DNA of 64,000 nucleotides, from contig CAYVRP010000007.1 in NCBI GenBank assembly GCA_964454025.1, positions 47,493-111,492 on the forward strand. The letters are read 5' to 3'. Under the pieces are notes generated by a model, which saw only the letters and a program-made list of their open reading frames with translations, was not told the origin of the DNA and did not search any database. This document shows, piece after piece, positions 56,549-64,000 of the stretch. Made by a program: the position numbers and the translations under genes. This DNA is from JAFGBI01 sp964454025 (GTDB lineage: Bacteria; Myxococcota_A; Polyangia; Polyangiales; Polyangiaceae). Positions within the stretch are counted from its first letter, which is position 1. Every line of letters starts with the position of its first letter.

Positions 56549-57991
56549 ATGGCCTCGCCCTCGGTCGTCCCGGCCGCCGTGAGGATCCTGGTCGTGGACG
56601 ACGAGCCGGGGCTCCGCCAGATGCTCGGCATCCTGCTCCGGCGGCACGGCTACGAGGTGGTGGAGGTCGCCGGGTTCGCGGAAGCCCGCGAGGCGATCGA
56701 CCAGTCGCCCCAGCCGTTCCCGCTCGTCCTCACCGATCTCGCGATGCCCGACGGATCGGGGCTCGACGTCCTCGCCCACGCGAAGCGCCGCACCAACGCC
56801 ACCGAGGTGATCGTCATCACCGCCCACTCCACCGTCGAGAACGCGATCGGCGCCGTCCGCGCCGGCGCCTACGACTTCGTCCGGAAGCCCTTCGATACGG
56901 CGGAGCTGGTCGCGCTCGTGCAGAAGGCCCTCGAGAAGCACGAGATCGTCCGGGAGAACCGCCGGCTGCGCGCCCAGATCGCCGGCGTGCCCGAGGGCGG
57001 CGGCCGGAGCCCTGCGATGCGCGCGGTGCTCGATCTCGTCGCCCGGATCGCGCCCACGCGCACCACGGTGCTCATCACCGGGGAGAGCGGGACCGGCAAG
57101 GAGCGGATCGCCCGTGCCATCCACCAGGGCTCCGACCGCCGCGAGGCCCCCTTCCTGGTGGTCAACTGCGGGGCGCTCCCCGAGGCGCTGATGGAGAGCG
57201 AGCTCTTCGGTCACGAGAAGGGCGCCTTCACCGGGGCGGCCGGGCGTCATCTCGGGCTCTTCCGCGAGGCCGACGGCGGCACGGTCCTGCTCGACGAGGT
57301 GGGCGAGCTCCCGCTCGCGCTGCAGGTCAAGCTGCTCAGGGTGTTGCAGGAGCGGCGCGTGCGCCCCGTCGGCGCGACCCAGGAGCTTCCGGTGGACGTG
57401 CGGGTCCTGGCGGCGACCAACCGGGACGTCGAGGCCGCGGTCGCGGCGGGGACGCTGCGCCAGGACCTCTACTACCGGCTCACCGTGATCCGCATCGAGC
57501 TGCCGCCCCTGCGCGACCGGCGGGAGGACATCCCCCTTCTGGCCGAGCGCTTCGTGCGGCGCTTCGCCCAGGAGATGGACAAGGACGTGGTCGGTTTCAC
57601 GCCGGACGCCGCGCGCGCGCTCACGGGCTACTCGTACCCGGGCAACGTGCGCGAGCTGGAGAACATCGTCGAGCGCGCCGTGGCCCTCGCCGGAGCCCGC
57701 GCCATCGGGCTCGGCGATCTGCCCCCGGAGCTGGCCGGCGCCGCCGGCGCGCCGAGCTCGTCGATCCTGGAGCTGCCGCCCGAGGGGTGCGACCTGGACG
57801 CCGTGCTACACGAGGTCGAGCGGCGGCTGCTGGTGTCCGCGCTCGACCGCAGCGGCGGCGTGCGCACGGCGGCGGCGCGACTGCTCGGCGTCTCCTTCCG
57901 CTCCCTGCGCTACCGCCTGGAGAAGCACTCGCTGGCGGAGGGTGTCGACGGCGAGGAGGCAGAGGAGCCGCCTCCCTCGGGCAAGGGCTGA
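56549..57991 (+). CDS. pilR: Sigma-54-dependent response regulator (PilR-like)
   Basis: 480 residues. Receiver 11-125 with Asp63 (LVLTDLAMPDG). Sigma-54 AAA+ domain with Walker A GESGTGKE (178-185), GAFTGA (225-230, contacts sigma-54) and GGTVLLDEVGELP. C-terminal Fis-type HTH (RTAAARLLGVSFRSLRYRLEKH). It activates sigma-54 promoters after phosphorylation. The four pilin genes begin 58 bp downstream, the usual pilR-pilA arrangement, though no pilS kinase is next to it. A TGCTAACCT box lies 10 bp before the ATG. No clear -24/-12 site was seen before the pilins. The name pilR is by context. Confidence 0.9.
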   Translation: MASPSVVPAAVRILVVDDEPGLRQMLGILLRRHGYEVVEVAGFAEAREAIDQSPQPFPLVLTDLAMPDGSGLDVLAHAKRRTNATEVIVITAHSTVENAIGAVRAGAYDFVRKPFDTAELVALVQKALEKHEIVRENRRLRAQIAGVPEGGGRSPAMRAVLDLVARIAPTRTTVLITGESGTGKERIARAIHQGSDRREAPFLVVNCGALPEALMESELFGHEKGAFTGAAGRHLGLFREADGGTVLLDEVGELPLALQVKLLRVLQERRVRPVGATQELPVDVRVLAATNRDVEAAVAAGTLRQDLYYRLTVIRIELPPLRDRREDIPLLAERFVRRFAQEMDKDVVGFTPDAARALTGYSYPGNVRELENIVERAVALAGARAIGLGDLPPELAGAAGAPSSSILELPPEGCDLDAVLHEVERRLLVSALDRSGGVRTAAARLLGVSFRSLRYRLEKHSLAEGVDGEEAEEPPPSGKG

Positions 57992-58049
57992 CGCGCGGCC
58001 CCCGGATCCTCCGGGTGCGGTGCCTCGCCAAAGGGTGTAACCTTCGAGG

Positions 58050-58613
58050 GTGGTGTCGCGACGTCGTCCGCGCGGGTTCACGCTGGTCGAGCTGATGGTC
58101 GTGGTCGTGATCGTCGGCGTGCTCGCCGCTCTCGGCGTCGCGGGGCTCCGGTCGTACGTCATCCGTTCCCGCGCCGCCGAGGCGACGGCGATGATCCAGG
58201 CGATCCGGGCCGCCCAGGAGCGCTTCCGGTCGGAGTCCGGCGCCTACCTCGACGTCTCCGCCGACCAGAACGACTGGTGGCCCCGGCGTTCCAGGCTCGA
58301 CGGGACGCTGGTAAGCTTCCGGGTCGCCTCACCGGACGCCACGGGGCGGCGCTGGGAGCTGCTCGCCGTCCAGGCGCCCGGGCAGGGCGTCCGGTTCGTC
58401 TACACCACGCGCGCGGGCCCGCCCGGGGTGGCGATCGGCGCGGCCGCCCCGATGGCCAACCCGGCCGCGGCCAGCGCCTTTTCCACCAGCGCGCTCGCCA
58501 ACCAGAACTGGTACGTGATCGAGGCACGCGGCGACGTGGACGGGGACGGGGACGAGGTCTTCCTCTCGGCAGCCAGCTTCAACGCGCTGGTCGTGACGGG
58601 CGGCGCGGACTGA
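58050..58613 (+). CDS. Type IV prepilin (pilin 1)
   Basis: 187 residues from GTG 58050. Leader MVSRRRPRG then FTLVELMVVVVIVGVLAALG: Gly(-1)/Phe(+1), Glu5, and the hydrophobic N-helix of class III-type pilins, cut and N-methylated by PilD. The C-terminal domain has ARGDVDGDGDEV, a calcium-loop-like motif shared by all pilins here. It is more divergent than the later pair. First of the pilin genes after the regulator. Confidence 0.85.
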   Translation: MVSRRRPRGFTLVELMVVVVIVGVLAALGVAGLRSYVIRSRAAEATAMIQAIRAAQERFRSESGAYLDVSADQNDWWPRRSRLDGTLVSFRVASPDATGRRWELLAVQAPGQGVRFVYTTRAGPPGVAIGAAAPMANPAAASAFSTSALANQNWYVIEARGDVDGDGDEVFLSAASFNALVVTGGAD

Positions 58614-58727
58614 TCTCGACGGCGGTCCCGTCAGGGGTGGGACACGGTGGATGTCGGGGAGCGGAGGTACGGGTGGGGTCTGATCGGACACCCCGCGCCG
58701 ATCTCGGGTCATTCCTGACAGCGCGAA

Positions 58728-58759
58728 AATTGTCACAACCGCCGGAGGGTGTGACAATT
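58728..58759. promoter_or_regulatory. Perfect inverted repeat TGTGACAATT between pilin 1 and 2
   Basis: AATTGTCACA (58728-58737) and TGTGACAATT (58750-58759) are perfect 10-bp inverted repeats, 22 bp centre to centre. In this GC-rich cluster the AT content makes chance unlikely. It sits 130 bp before the pilin 2 start and may be an operator for a dimeric regulator. The half-site TGTGACA is not matched to a factor with confidence. Confidence 0.55.
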
Positions 58760-58887
58760 CTCGGCAAGTCCCTCCAGCCCACGCCGCGCGAATCACCGCC
58801 ATCGGCCCGGGAATTCCCAGCGCCGCGGTGCGGGCGGCGCCCCGCGGCGGCGGCACGGGGGGTGCATGGACCGCATCGCGTCGGAGC

Positions 58888-59433
58888 ATGACTCGCCACC
58901 GCACCAGCGCACGAGGGTTCACCCTGGCCGAGCTGCTGATCGTGGTGGTCATCATCGGCGTCCTGGCCACGCTCGCCGTGTACGGCGTGCAGGCCTACGT
59001 GCGCAGCGCCCGCACCTCGGAAGTCTACAGCATGATCAACAACATTCGGGCCGGTGAGGAGGCGTACCGCGACGAGACGTATCGCTACCTCGACGTGTCG
59101 GGTGGCAACTATGGCGCCACCGCCCCCGGCTCGGTGGGGAGGAACAAGCGCGACTTCGCCGCCGACGCGAGCTCAGCCGTGCTCGACAACTTCGCCGTCC
59201 TGGGCGTGAGGCCGAACGCGCCGGTGATGTTCGCCTACTCCGTCGTCGCCGGGCCCCCGGGCGTGGTCCCGACCAACCCCGGCGTGCCGGGCGCGGACTT
59301 CAACTGGCCCGTCGCGGCCGGCCCCTGGTACGTCGTGCGTGCCCAGGGGGACCAGGACGGGGACGGCGACCTGAGCTACTTCGTGGGGTCCAGCCTCACC
59401 GACGAGATCACGAGTCACGCGCCGCGAGAATAG
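58888..59433 (+). CDS. Type IV prepilin (pilin 2)
   Basis: 181 residues from ATG 58888. Leader MTRHRTSARG, then FTLAELLIVVVIIGVLATLA with Glu5. The mature protein has YRDETYRYLDVSGG and, near the C-terminus, AQGDQDGDGDLS. Similar in size to pilin 1. The AT-rich inverted repeat lies upstream. Alternative upstream in-frame start at 58828 has no good signal and would give a long leader. Confidence 0.85.
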   Translation: MTRHRTSARGFTLAELLIVVVIIGVLATLAVYGVQAYVRSARTSEVYSMINNIRAGEEAYRDETYRYLDVSGGNYGATAPGSVGRNKRDFAADASSAVLDNFAVLGVRPNAPVMFAYSVVAGPPGVVPTNPGVPGADFNWPVAAGPWYVVRAQGDQDGDGDLSYFVGSSLTDEITSHAPRE

Positions 59434-59457
59434 GCGAGGACTTCCGAGCAGAGCTCA

Positions 59458-59481
59458 CCGCGGCGGGCGCCCCCGCCGCGG
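59458..59481 (+). terminator. Hairpin between pilin 2 and pilin 3
   Basis: CCGCGGCGGG (59458-59467) and CCCGCCGCGG (59472-59481) form a perfect 10-bp stem with a 4-nt loop, 25 bp after the pilin 2 stop. Stable, no T-tract; terminator or attenuator. Confidence 0.5.
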
Positions 59482-59498
59482 CCTGGATGGCGACAGGA

Positions 59499-59533
59499 CC
59501 GGTGGGGCCTGTCGTCGAGACGAACCCCACCGG
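59499..59533 (+). promoter_or_regulatory. Leader hairpin before pilin 3
   Basis: CCGGTGGGG (59499-59507) and CCCCACCGG (59525-59533) are perfect 9-bp inverted repeats with a 17-nt loop. The ribosome-binding site AAGGGAGA follows within 10 bp. It may stabilise the mRNA of the major pilin or control translation. Confidence 0.45.
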
Positions 59534-59557
59534 CAGCGTTAGAAGGGAGATTCAACG

Positions 59558-60169
59558 ATGACGATGAAGAAGGGATCCCGGCGAGGCTTCACCCTCGTCG
59601 AACTCATGATCGTGGTGGCGATCATCGGCGTGCTCGCCGCCCTCGCCATCTATGGCGTGCGCCGCTACGTCTTCACGGCCAAGACGGCGGAGGCCAAGGA
59701 GGGCATCGGCCGCATCGCGAAGGACGCCTCCTCTGCCTACAACGCAGAGCGCATGGCCGGCACCGTCCTCCCGCTCGGCAGCACGGCCGCCGGCTCCAAC
59801 CAGCTCTGCTGGGGCGCCTCCGCCACGGTGCCCAGCTCGTCGGCGAGCATCCAGGGCAAGAAGTACCAGAGCAGCCCCGCGGAGTGGAACGTCGACTCCT
59901 CCGCCGGCCCTGCGGGCAGCTCCGCCGGCTTCGCCTGCCTCGGCTTCTCGATGCAGGACCCGCAGTACTTCATGTACGGGTACACCACCGACTGCAACGG
60001 CGATTGCGATGCGAGTGGCGACATCTTCACGGCCTCGGCCAACGGGGACCTCGATGGCGACACCACGGTTTCGACCTACTACCTCGTGGGGCAGATCCAG
60101 TCGGTCGCCGGCAGCGGCATGGTCGTGACGGTGGCGCCGAACTTCGTTGACGTCGATCCGCTCGAGTAG
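59558..60169 (+). CDS. pilA: Type IV pilin PilA-like (pilin 3)
   Basis: 203 residues. AAGGGAGA ribosome-binding site; ATG 59558. Leader MTMKKGSRRG then FTLVELMIVVAIIGVLAALA, the best match here to a major pilin. Mature part has FTAKTAEAKEGIGRIAKDA, SPAEWNVDSS and, near the end, ASANGDLDGDTTVSTYYLVG. The next gene is a close paralogue (most of the helix and MAGTVLPLGS shared). PilA builds type IV pili used for twitching. The name pilA is based on motif quality, not on a search. Confidence 0.9.
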   Translation: MTMKKGSRRGFTLVELMIVVAIIGVLAALAIYGVRRYVFTAKTAEAKEGIGRIAKDASSAYNAERMAGTVLPLGSTAAGSNQLCWGASATVPSSSASIQGKKYQSSPAEWNVDSSAGPAGSSAGFACLGFSMQDPQYFMYGYTTDCNGDCDASGDIFTASANGDLDGDTTVSTYYLVGQIQSVAGSGMVVTVAPNFVDVDPLE

Positions 60170-60210
60170 CAGTCACCAGGACCGCGAACGACCCCGCGGG
60201 AAGGGATCCC

Positions 60211-60918
<708 letters not shown>

Positions 60919-60972
60919 GCGGGGGGTGGTCGGCGGCTTCGCGGACCGGGCCCGAGGTGCTAGCTTCGTCCC

Positions 60973-61458
60973 GTGCGTGCCCTCACCCCGGTCGAGGCGG
61001 CCCTGACGGTCGCGGTCGGCGGCTCCGTCCTCGCAGCGATGCTGCCGGCGTTTCTCGAGAACCTGCACGCTTCGGCGCTGGTCGAGCCCCTGGCCGGGCT
61101 GCAGAGGATCGCGGGGCGCGCCTGCGCGCTCGCGGCCGGGCGCGCCGTGACCCACGCCTTCCCGGCCACGGTGGGGCTCACCCCGGAGAAGGTGCCGCGC
61201 GGCGAGCGCGTGGTGGATCCACCCGGCACCTGGTCCCACCCCACCTGGCTCGAGCTCGGCTTCGAGCCCCCCACGCCGCACGCCTACTCGTTCGGGTTCA
61301 CGAGCGAGCACGGGGCCACGCTCGCGACCTTCCGCGCCTACGCGCAGGGGGACCTCGACGGCGATGGCAGCCTGAGCACGTTCGCGATCACGGGCGCTTC
61401 GGCCGAGGGGCGCGCCCCGTTCGTCCAGCCCCTGGAGATGCACCGTGAGGTCGAGTGA
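60973..61458 (+). CDS. Degenerate pilin-like protein
   Basis: 161 residues from GTG 60973. The N-terminus MRALTPVEAALTVAVGGSVL aligns with prepilins (xTLVE replaced by LTPVE) but lacks the Gly-1; the position is Ala. The C-terminal AQGDLDGDGSLSTFAITG shows clear kinship to the pilins. It may be a non-processed or minor pilin. TGCTAGCTT is 6 bp before the start, suggesting an own short-leader transcript. Overlaps the next gene by 14 bp. Confidence 0.7.
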   Translation: MRALTPVEAALTVAVGGSVLAAMLPAFLENLHASALVEPLAGLQRIAGRACALAAGRAVTHAFPATVGLTPEKVPRGERVVDPPGTWSHPTWLELGFEPPTPHAYSFGFTSEHGATLATFRAYAQGDLDGDGSLSTFAITGASAEGRAPFVQPLEMHREVE

Positions 61459-62386
61459 GCGGCGTCGCGTCCCGCTCGAGGTCGTCCTCGGTGTGATCCT
61501 CGCCGTCGCCGGGGCCGTGGGTATCGGGCGGGCGCGCGCCGTGCTCGTCGCCTACCACGGCGCGCTGCGCGACGTCAGCGACGTCTACGCGCTCCCGAGC
61601 CCCGAGCAGACGGTAGGCGTCAGCCTGGGCTACCGCGCGGCGCTCGCGGATCTCATCTACGCGAACACCCTGGTCGGGTATGGCATTCGCTCCCAGGAGC
61701 GCCGTCCCTTCGAGTTCGTGGGGAACTACCTCGACACCGTGATCGCGCTCGACCCCGGCCTGCGGGAGACGTACTACTTCGCGGACACTCTGCTCACGCT
61801 GCAGGCGGTCCGGCCCCCGGTGGAGAACTACGTCAAAGCGCGCGAGATCCTCGAGCGGGGGCTCGAGCAATTCCCCTACGACGCCGAGCTGTGGCTGGTC
61901 GCGGGGCAGTACGTCGCGTACCTCGCGCCGAGCGCCTTCAGCGACCCGGAGGTGCAGAAGGAGTGGCGCACGGCGGGGGCGCGCCTCCTCGCGCGCGCTT
62001 GCGAGATCGGGGCGGACGATCGGGTCCTGTCCCGCAAGTGCATCGGCGCGGCCAAGACCCTCAACCGGGCCGGCGAGCGCCAGGCCACCATCCGCTTCCT
62101 CGAGCGGCTCCTCGCCCTCTCCGACGACCCTTCCGTCCGCGCCAAGGCGCGGGTGATGCTCGAGCGGGAGCTCGGGCAGGAGCTCGACGCCACGCTGTCC
62201 GAGCGGCGCTCCCGCTTCGAGGCCACGCGCCGCGCGGATCTGCCTTTCGTCGCCGAGGACCTCTATCTCCTGCTCGGCCCCCCGCTGGCGGCGCCGCGCT
62301 GTGCCGGCGGGCGCGGCGATCCCCTCGGCTGCGCGGCGACCTGGCGGGGATGGGTGGCGCGGCTCGGCGAAGCCGGGAGCCTCTAG
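61445..62386 (+). CDS. TPR membrane protein near pilin cluster
   Basis: 313 residues from GTG 61445, overlapping the previous gene. One N-terminal transmembrane helix (LEVVLGVILAVAGAVGIG), then a TPR-like helical domain (AALADLIYANTLVGYGIR, YVKAREILERGLEQFPYDAE, RQATIRFLERLLALSDD). Similar membrane-TPR proteins occur next to pilin genes in other deltaproteobacteria; they may assist assembly. Its stop TAG abuts exactly the stop of the convergent PEGA gene (62386/62387). Confidence 0.8.
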   Translation: MRSSERRRVPLEVVLGVILAVAGAVGIGRARAVLVAYHGALRDVSDVYALPSPEQTVGVSLGYRAALADLIYANTLVGYGIRSQERRPFEFVGNYLDTVIALDPGLRETYYFADTLLTLQAVRPPVENYVKAREILERGLEQFPYDAELWLVAGQYVAYLAPSAFSDPEVQKEWRTAGARLLARACEIGADDRVLSRKCIGAAKTLNRAGERQATIRFLERLLALSDDPSVRAKARVMLERELGQELDATLSERRSRFEATRRADLPFVAEDLYLLLGPPLAAPRCAGGRGDPLGCAATWRGWVARLGEAGSL

Positions 62387-63880
62387 CTACGGGAAGCGGA
62401 CCGCCGCGACCGCGGTGCCGCCGGGCTTCACCACGACGCTCTGCATCTTCCGGCCGTACTGGGGATGCACGAACATCACCGTGTGGGTGCCGGCCGGCCC
62501 CGTCCAGCGCGTGGGCGTCGTGCCTACCGGGCGGCCGTTGACGAGGACGTTGCAGGCCGGGATCGAGTTGATGCTGATGGTCCCGGTCCCCGTCGTCGCG
62601 GTGGTCGTGGTGGTGGTGCGACCGGCGGCGGTCGAGCCCGTCGTTCGTCGCGAGCCCCCGGTGGCGGGCGTCGTGTCCTGACCGCCGGCGGGCGCCTTCC
62701 CGTACTCGGACAGGACGATCTCGAAGACCTTCTCGGCGATGCCGTCGTCGAAGGTGATGTCGCGGACGTAGTCCTGGAACCCCGCCTTGCTCGCCACCAG
62801 CTGGTACGGCTTCTCTGGCGTGATCTCGATGGAGATCGGCAGCCGAGGGAGCGGGCGGCGCTCGCTCCCGCTGACGAGCAGGACGCGCGCGTTCTCCGCG
62901 TTGAGGCCCGGCTTGATCTTGGCGAGTCCCTTGAGCACCTTCAACGTGGGCTCGATCGAGAGCACCTCGTCCTTGACGACCGTGACCTTCTTCTCCCACG
63001 GCTCGTAGCGCCCCTTCTCGTCCGAGATCCGCACCGTGATCTCGCCGGGGGCGAGGTCGTCGATGGTGGTCGGCAGCGGCCCCTTGTCCTTGCCGTCGAC
63101 GCTCAGGCGCAGGCCCGTGCCCCGCGCGGTGACCCGGATCCCGGTGCCCCGCGTGGCCTTGGCGAGCTCGATCTTCTTCGGGTCGTTCTCGCCGGCGCGG
63201 AGCTTGATGGGCTCGGGCGCCGGCGCGTCGTAGCCAGTGGCGCTGGCCTTGACCACGTAGGTCCCCGGCGGGGCGTCGGTGATCGTGCACGGAGAGCGGT
63301 CGCATTGCTTGACGGTGGCGCCCGTCGAGTCCTCGACGACGATCTCGACCGCGTCGATGGCCTTGTTCTCGGGGCCCGCGACCGTGATGACCAGCGAGGC
63401 CCTGCCGAACGGTCTGAGCAGGAGGATGGCCGCTGCCGCCGTCGCCGCAACGGCGACGAACGCGGCGAGGAGTATGAGCCAGCGGCCGCTCGTAGAGGGC
63501 GTGTCGGGGATGGCGACGGCGCGGGCGCCGCTCCGCGACTCGGCGCGGGGCAAGAGGGCGGCGGCTCCCCCGGAGGTGCTGGCGAGGGCGCCGGCCGCGC
63601 CGAGCCGGTGCTCGAAGCCGGGGGGGGGCGCGCCAGCGGCCGGTGGCGGTGCTCCGGCGGCGGGTGGTGGGGCGCTACGAAGCAGCGCCTTGGCGGCGTC
63701 TTCCTGGCCGCCCTTCTCGTACACGCTCGTCTTCTCGTCGTCGTCGTCCCAGTCCATCTCCATCGGACCGGAAGCGGGCGGTGGGGGTGCGACGCGTCCC
63801 GGCGCGGGTGGTGGTGGGAGCGATGGCGAGGGCCGGGCGCCGGGTGGCGGGGGCAGCGACGGGGAGGCCAGGCCGGTCAC
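62387..63880 (-). CDS. PEGA-domain membrane protein
   Basis: 497 residues from GTG 63880 (GGGGGAGAGA upstream). Disordered Pro-rich N-terminus with acidic MEMDWDDDDEK, a transmembrane helix at ~134-158 (RWLILLAAFVAVAATAAAAILL), then beta-rich periplasmic domains (AGPENKAIDAVEIVVED; CTITDAPPGTYVVKASA) and a C-terminal PEGA domain (GTISINSIPACNVLVNGRPV, GTHTVMFVHPQY). A Thr-rich linker (TTTTTTATTGT) lies before PEGA. PEGA domains bind surface or wall polymers and are frequent in Myxococcota after kinase or receptor modules. No kinase part is attached here. Confidence 0.85.
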   Translation of the reverse strand: MTGLASPSLPPPPGARPSPSLPPPPAPGRVAPPPPASGPMEMDWDDDDEKTSVYEKGGQEDAAKALLRSAPPPAAGAPPPAAGAPPPGFEHRLGAAGALASTSGGAAALLPRAESRSGARAVAIPDTPSTSGRWLILLAAFVAVAATAAAAILLLRPFGRASLVITVAGPENKAIDAVEIVVEDSTGATVKQCDRSPCTITDAPPGTYVVKASATGYDAPAPEPIKLRAGENDPKKIELAKATRGTGIRVTARGTGLRLSVDGKDKGPLPTTIDDLAPGEITVRISDEKGRYEPWEKKVTVVKDEVLSIEPTLKVLKGLAKIKPGLNAENARVLLVSGSERRPLPRLPISIEITPEKPYQLVASKAGFQDYVRDITFDDGIAEKVFEIVLSEYGKAPAGGQDTTPATGGSRRTTGSTAAGRTTTTTTATTGTGTISINSIPACNVLVNGRPVGTTPTRWTGPAGTHTVMFVHPQYGRKMQSVVVKPGGTAVAAVRFP

Positions 63881-64000
63881 GGATCTCTCCCCCAGTGCAT
63901 TGTTGGAGGGCGCCCGCGAGCTGATGCGCGAATCCGCACGCTTTTACACCGTGATCCAGGCCGGCCCGCTGCCCGCCGCCAGCATGAGCGAGCCGCTGGT
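63881..64000. other. Right edge, possible partial gene
   Basis: The last 120 bases hold the PEGA gene's ribosome-binding site and a possible next gene. On the plus strand ATG 63924 begins MRESARFYTVIQAGPL, running off the edge. On the minus strand a frame ending GSGPAWITV would stop (TAA) at about 63943, consistent with an upstream operon partner. The window is too short to decide. Confidence 0.3.

Overview
The window is a chromosome segment of a very high-GC bacterium that looks like a predatory or soil Myxococcota, probably order Polyangiales or a relative. The evidence is the set of gene types: many lipoproteins whose lipobox is followed by a long Gly/Ala/Thr linker rich in GGA and GGT, a MglA-type GTPase, a type IV pilin cluster next to an NtrC-type regulator, receiver proteins with large disordered Pro/Ala-rich regions, and DnaK/J-domain/TPR operons. 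This placement is inferred from content and style, not from a marker-gene tree. I saw no rRNA, tRNA, CRISPR array or intact insertion sequence.

Layout. 0-16.9 kb is accessory and surface-oriented: lipoproteins, a membrane protein with a spermidine-synthase-like core, an AraC regulator, two tandem GH16 lipoproteins, an SGNH hydrolase lipoprotein, a DUF2341/jelly-roll lipoprotein, and an AmmeMemoRadiSam operon (Memo-AMMECR1 fusion, DUF362 protein, radical SAM enzyme) whose members carry export-like N-termini. Decayed genes lie among them: a truncated AAA ATPase and a LamG lipoprotein. 17-31 kb holds a sugar nucleotidyltransferase, a frameshifted ankyrin-like gene, a diguanylate cyclase, argS with a SPOR protein and NikR, a broken CE15-like esterase, an SPFH protein with a PGYPP tail, and a receiver-PATAN membrane protein.

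31-40.5 kb mixes regulation with housekeeping: an alpha/beta hydrolase with the nucleophile Ser replaced by Gly, a MerR-like regulator and a sigma-region-4-like protein, a ParA with an added zinc-finger region plus an RHH partner and an M19 dipeptidase, then purH, a pseudouridine synthase and argB. 40.5-50 kb has a glycogen-synthase homologue with degenerate active-site motifs, and a five-gene minus-strand operon (J-domain/TPR protein, DnaK, winged-helix/TPR protein, M1 peptidase, membrane protein). 50-56 kb has an ECF sigma/anti-sigma/TPR-lipoprotein operon, a rhomboid protease next to the MglA-like GTPase, and a large lipoprotein.

56.5-62.4 kb is a pilus locus: a PilR-like sigma-54 activator, four class III-type prepilins, one degenerate pilin-like protein and a TPR membrane protein. 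All five pilins share a C-terminal GDxDGD motif. The window ends with a PEGA-domain membrane protein.

Genes are tightly packed. Several minus-strand operons use 4-bp ATGA overlaps, and a few plus-strand genes have a TGCTA or TATCCT box so close to the start codon that leaderless or very short-leader transcripts are likely.
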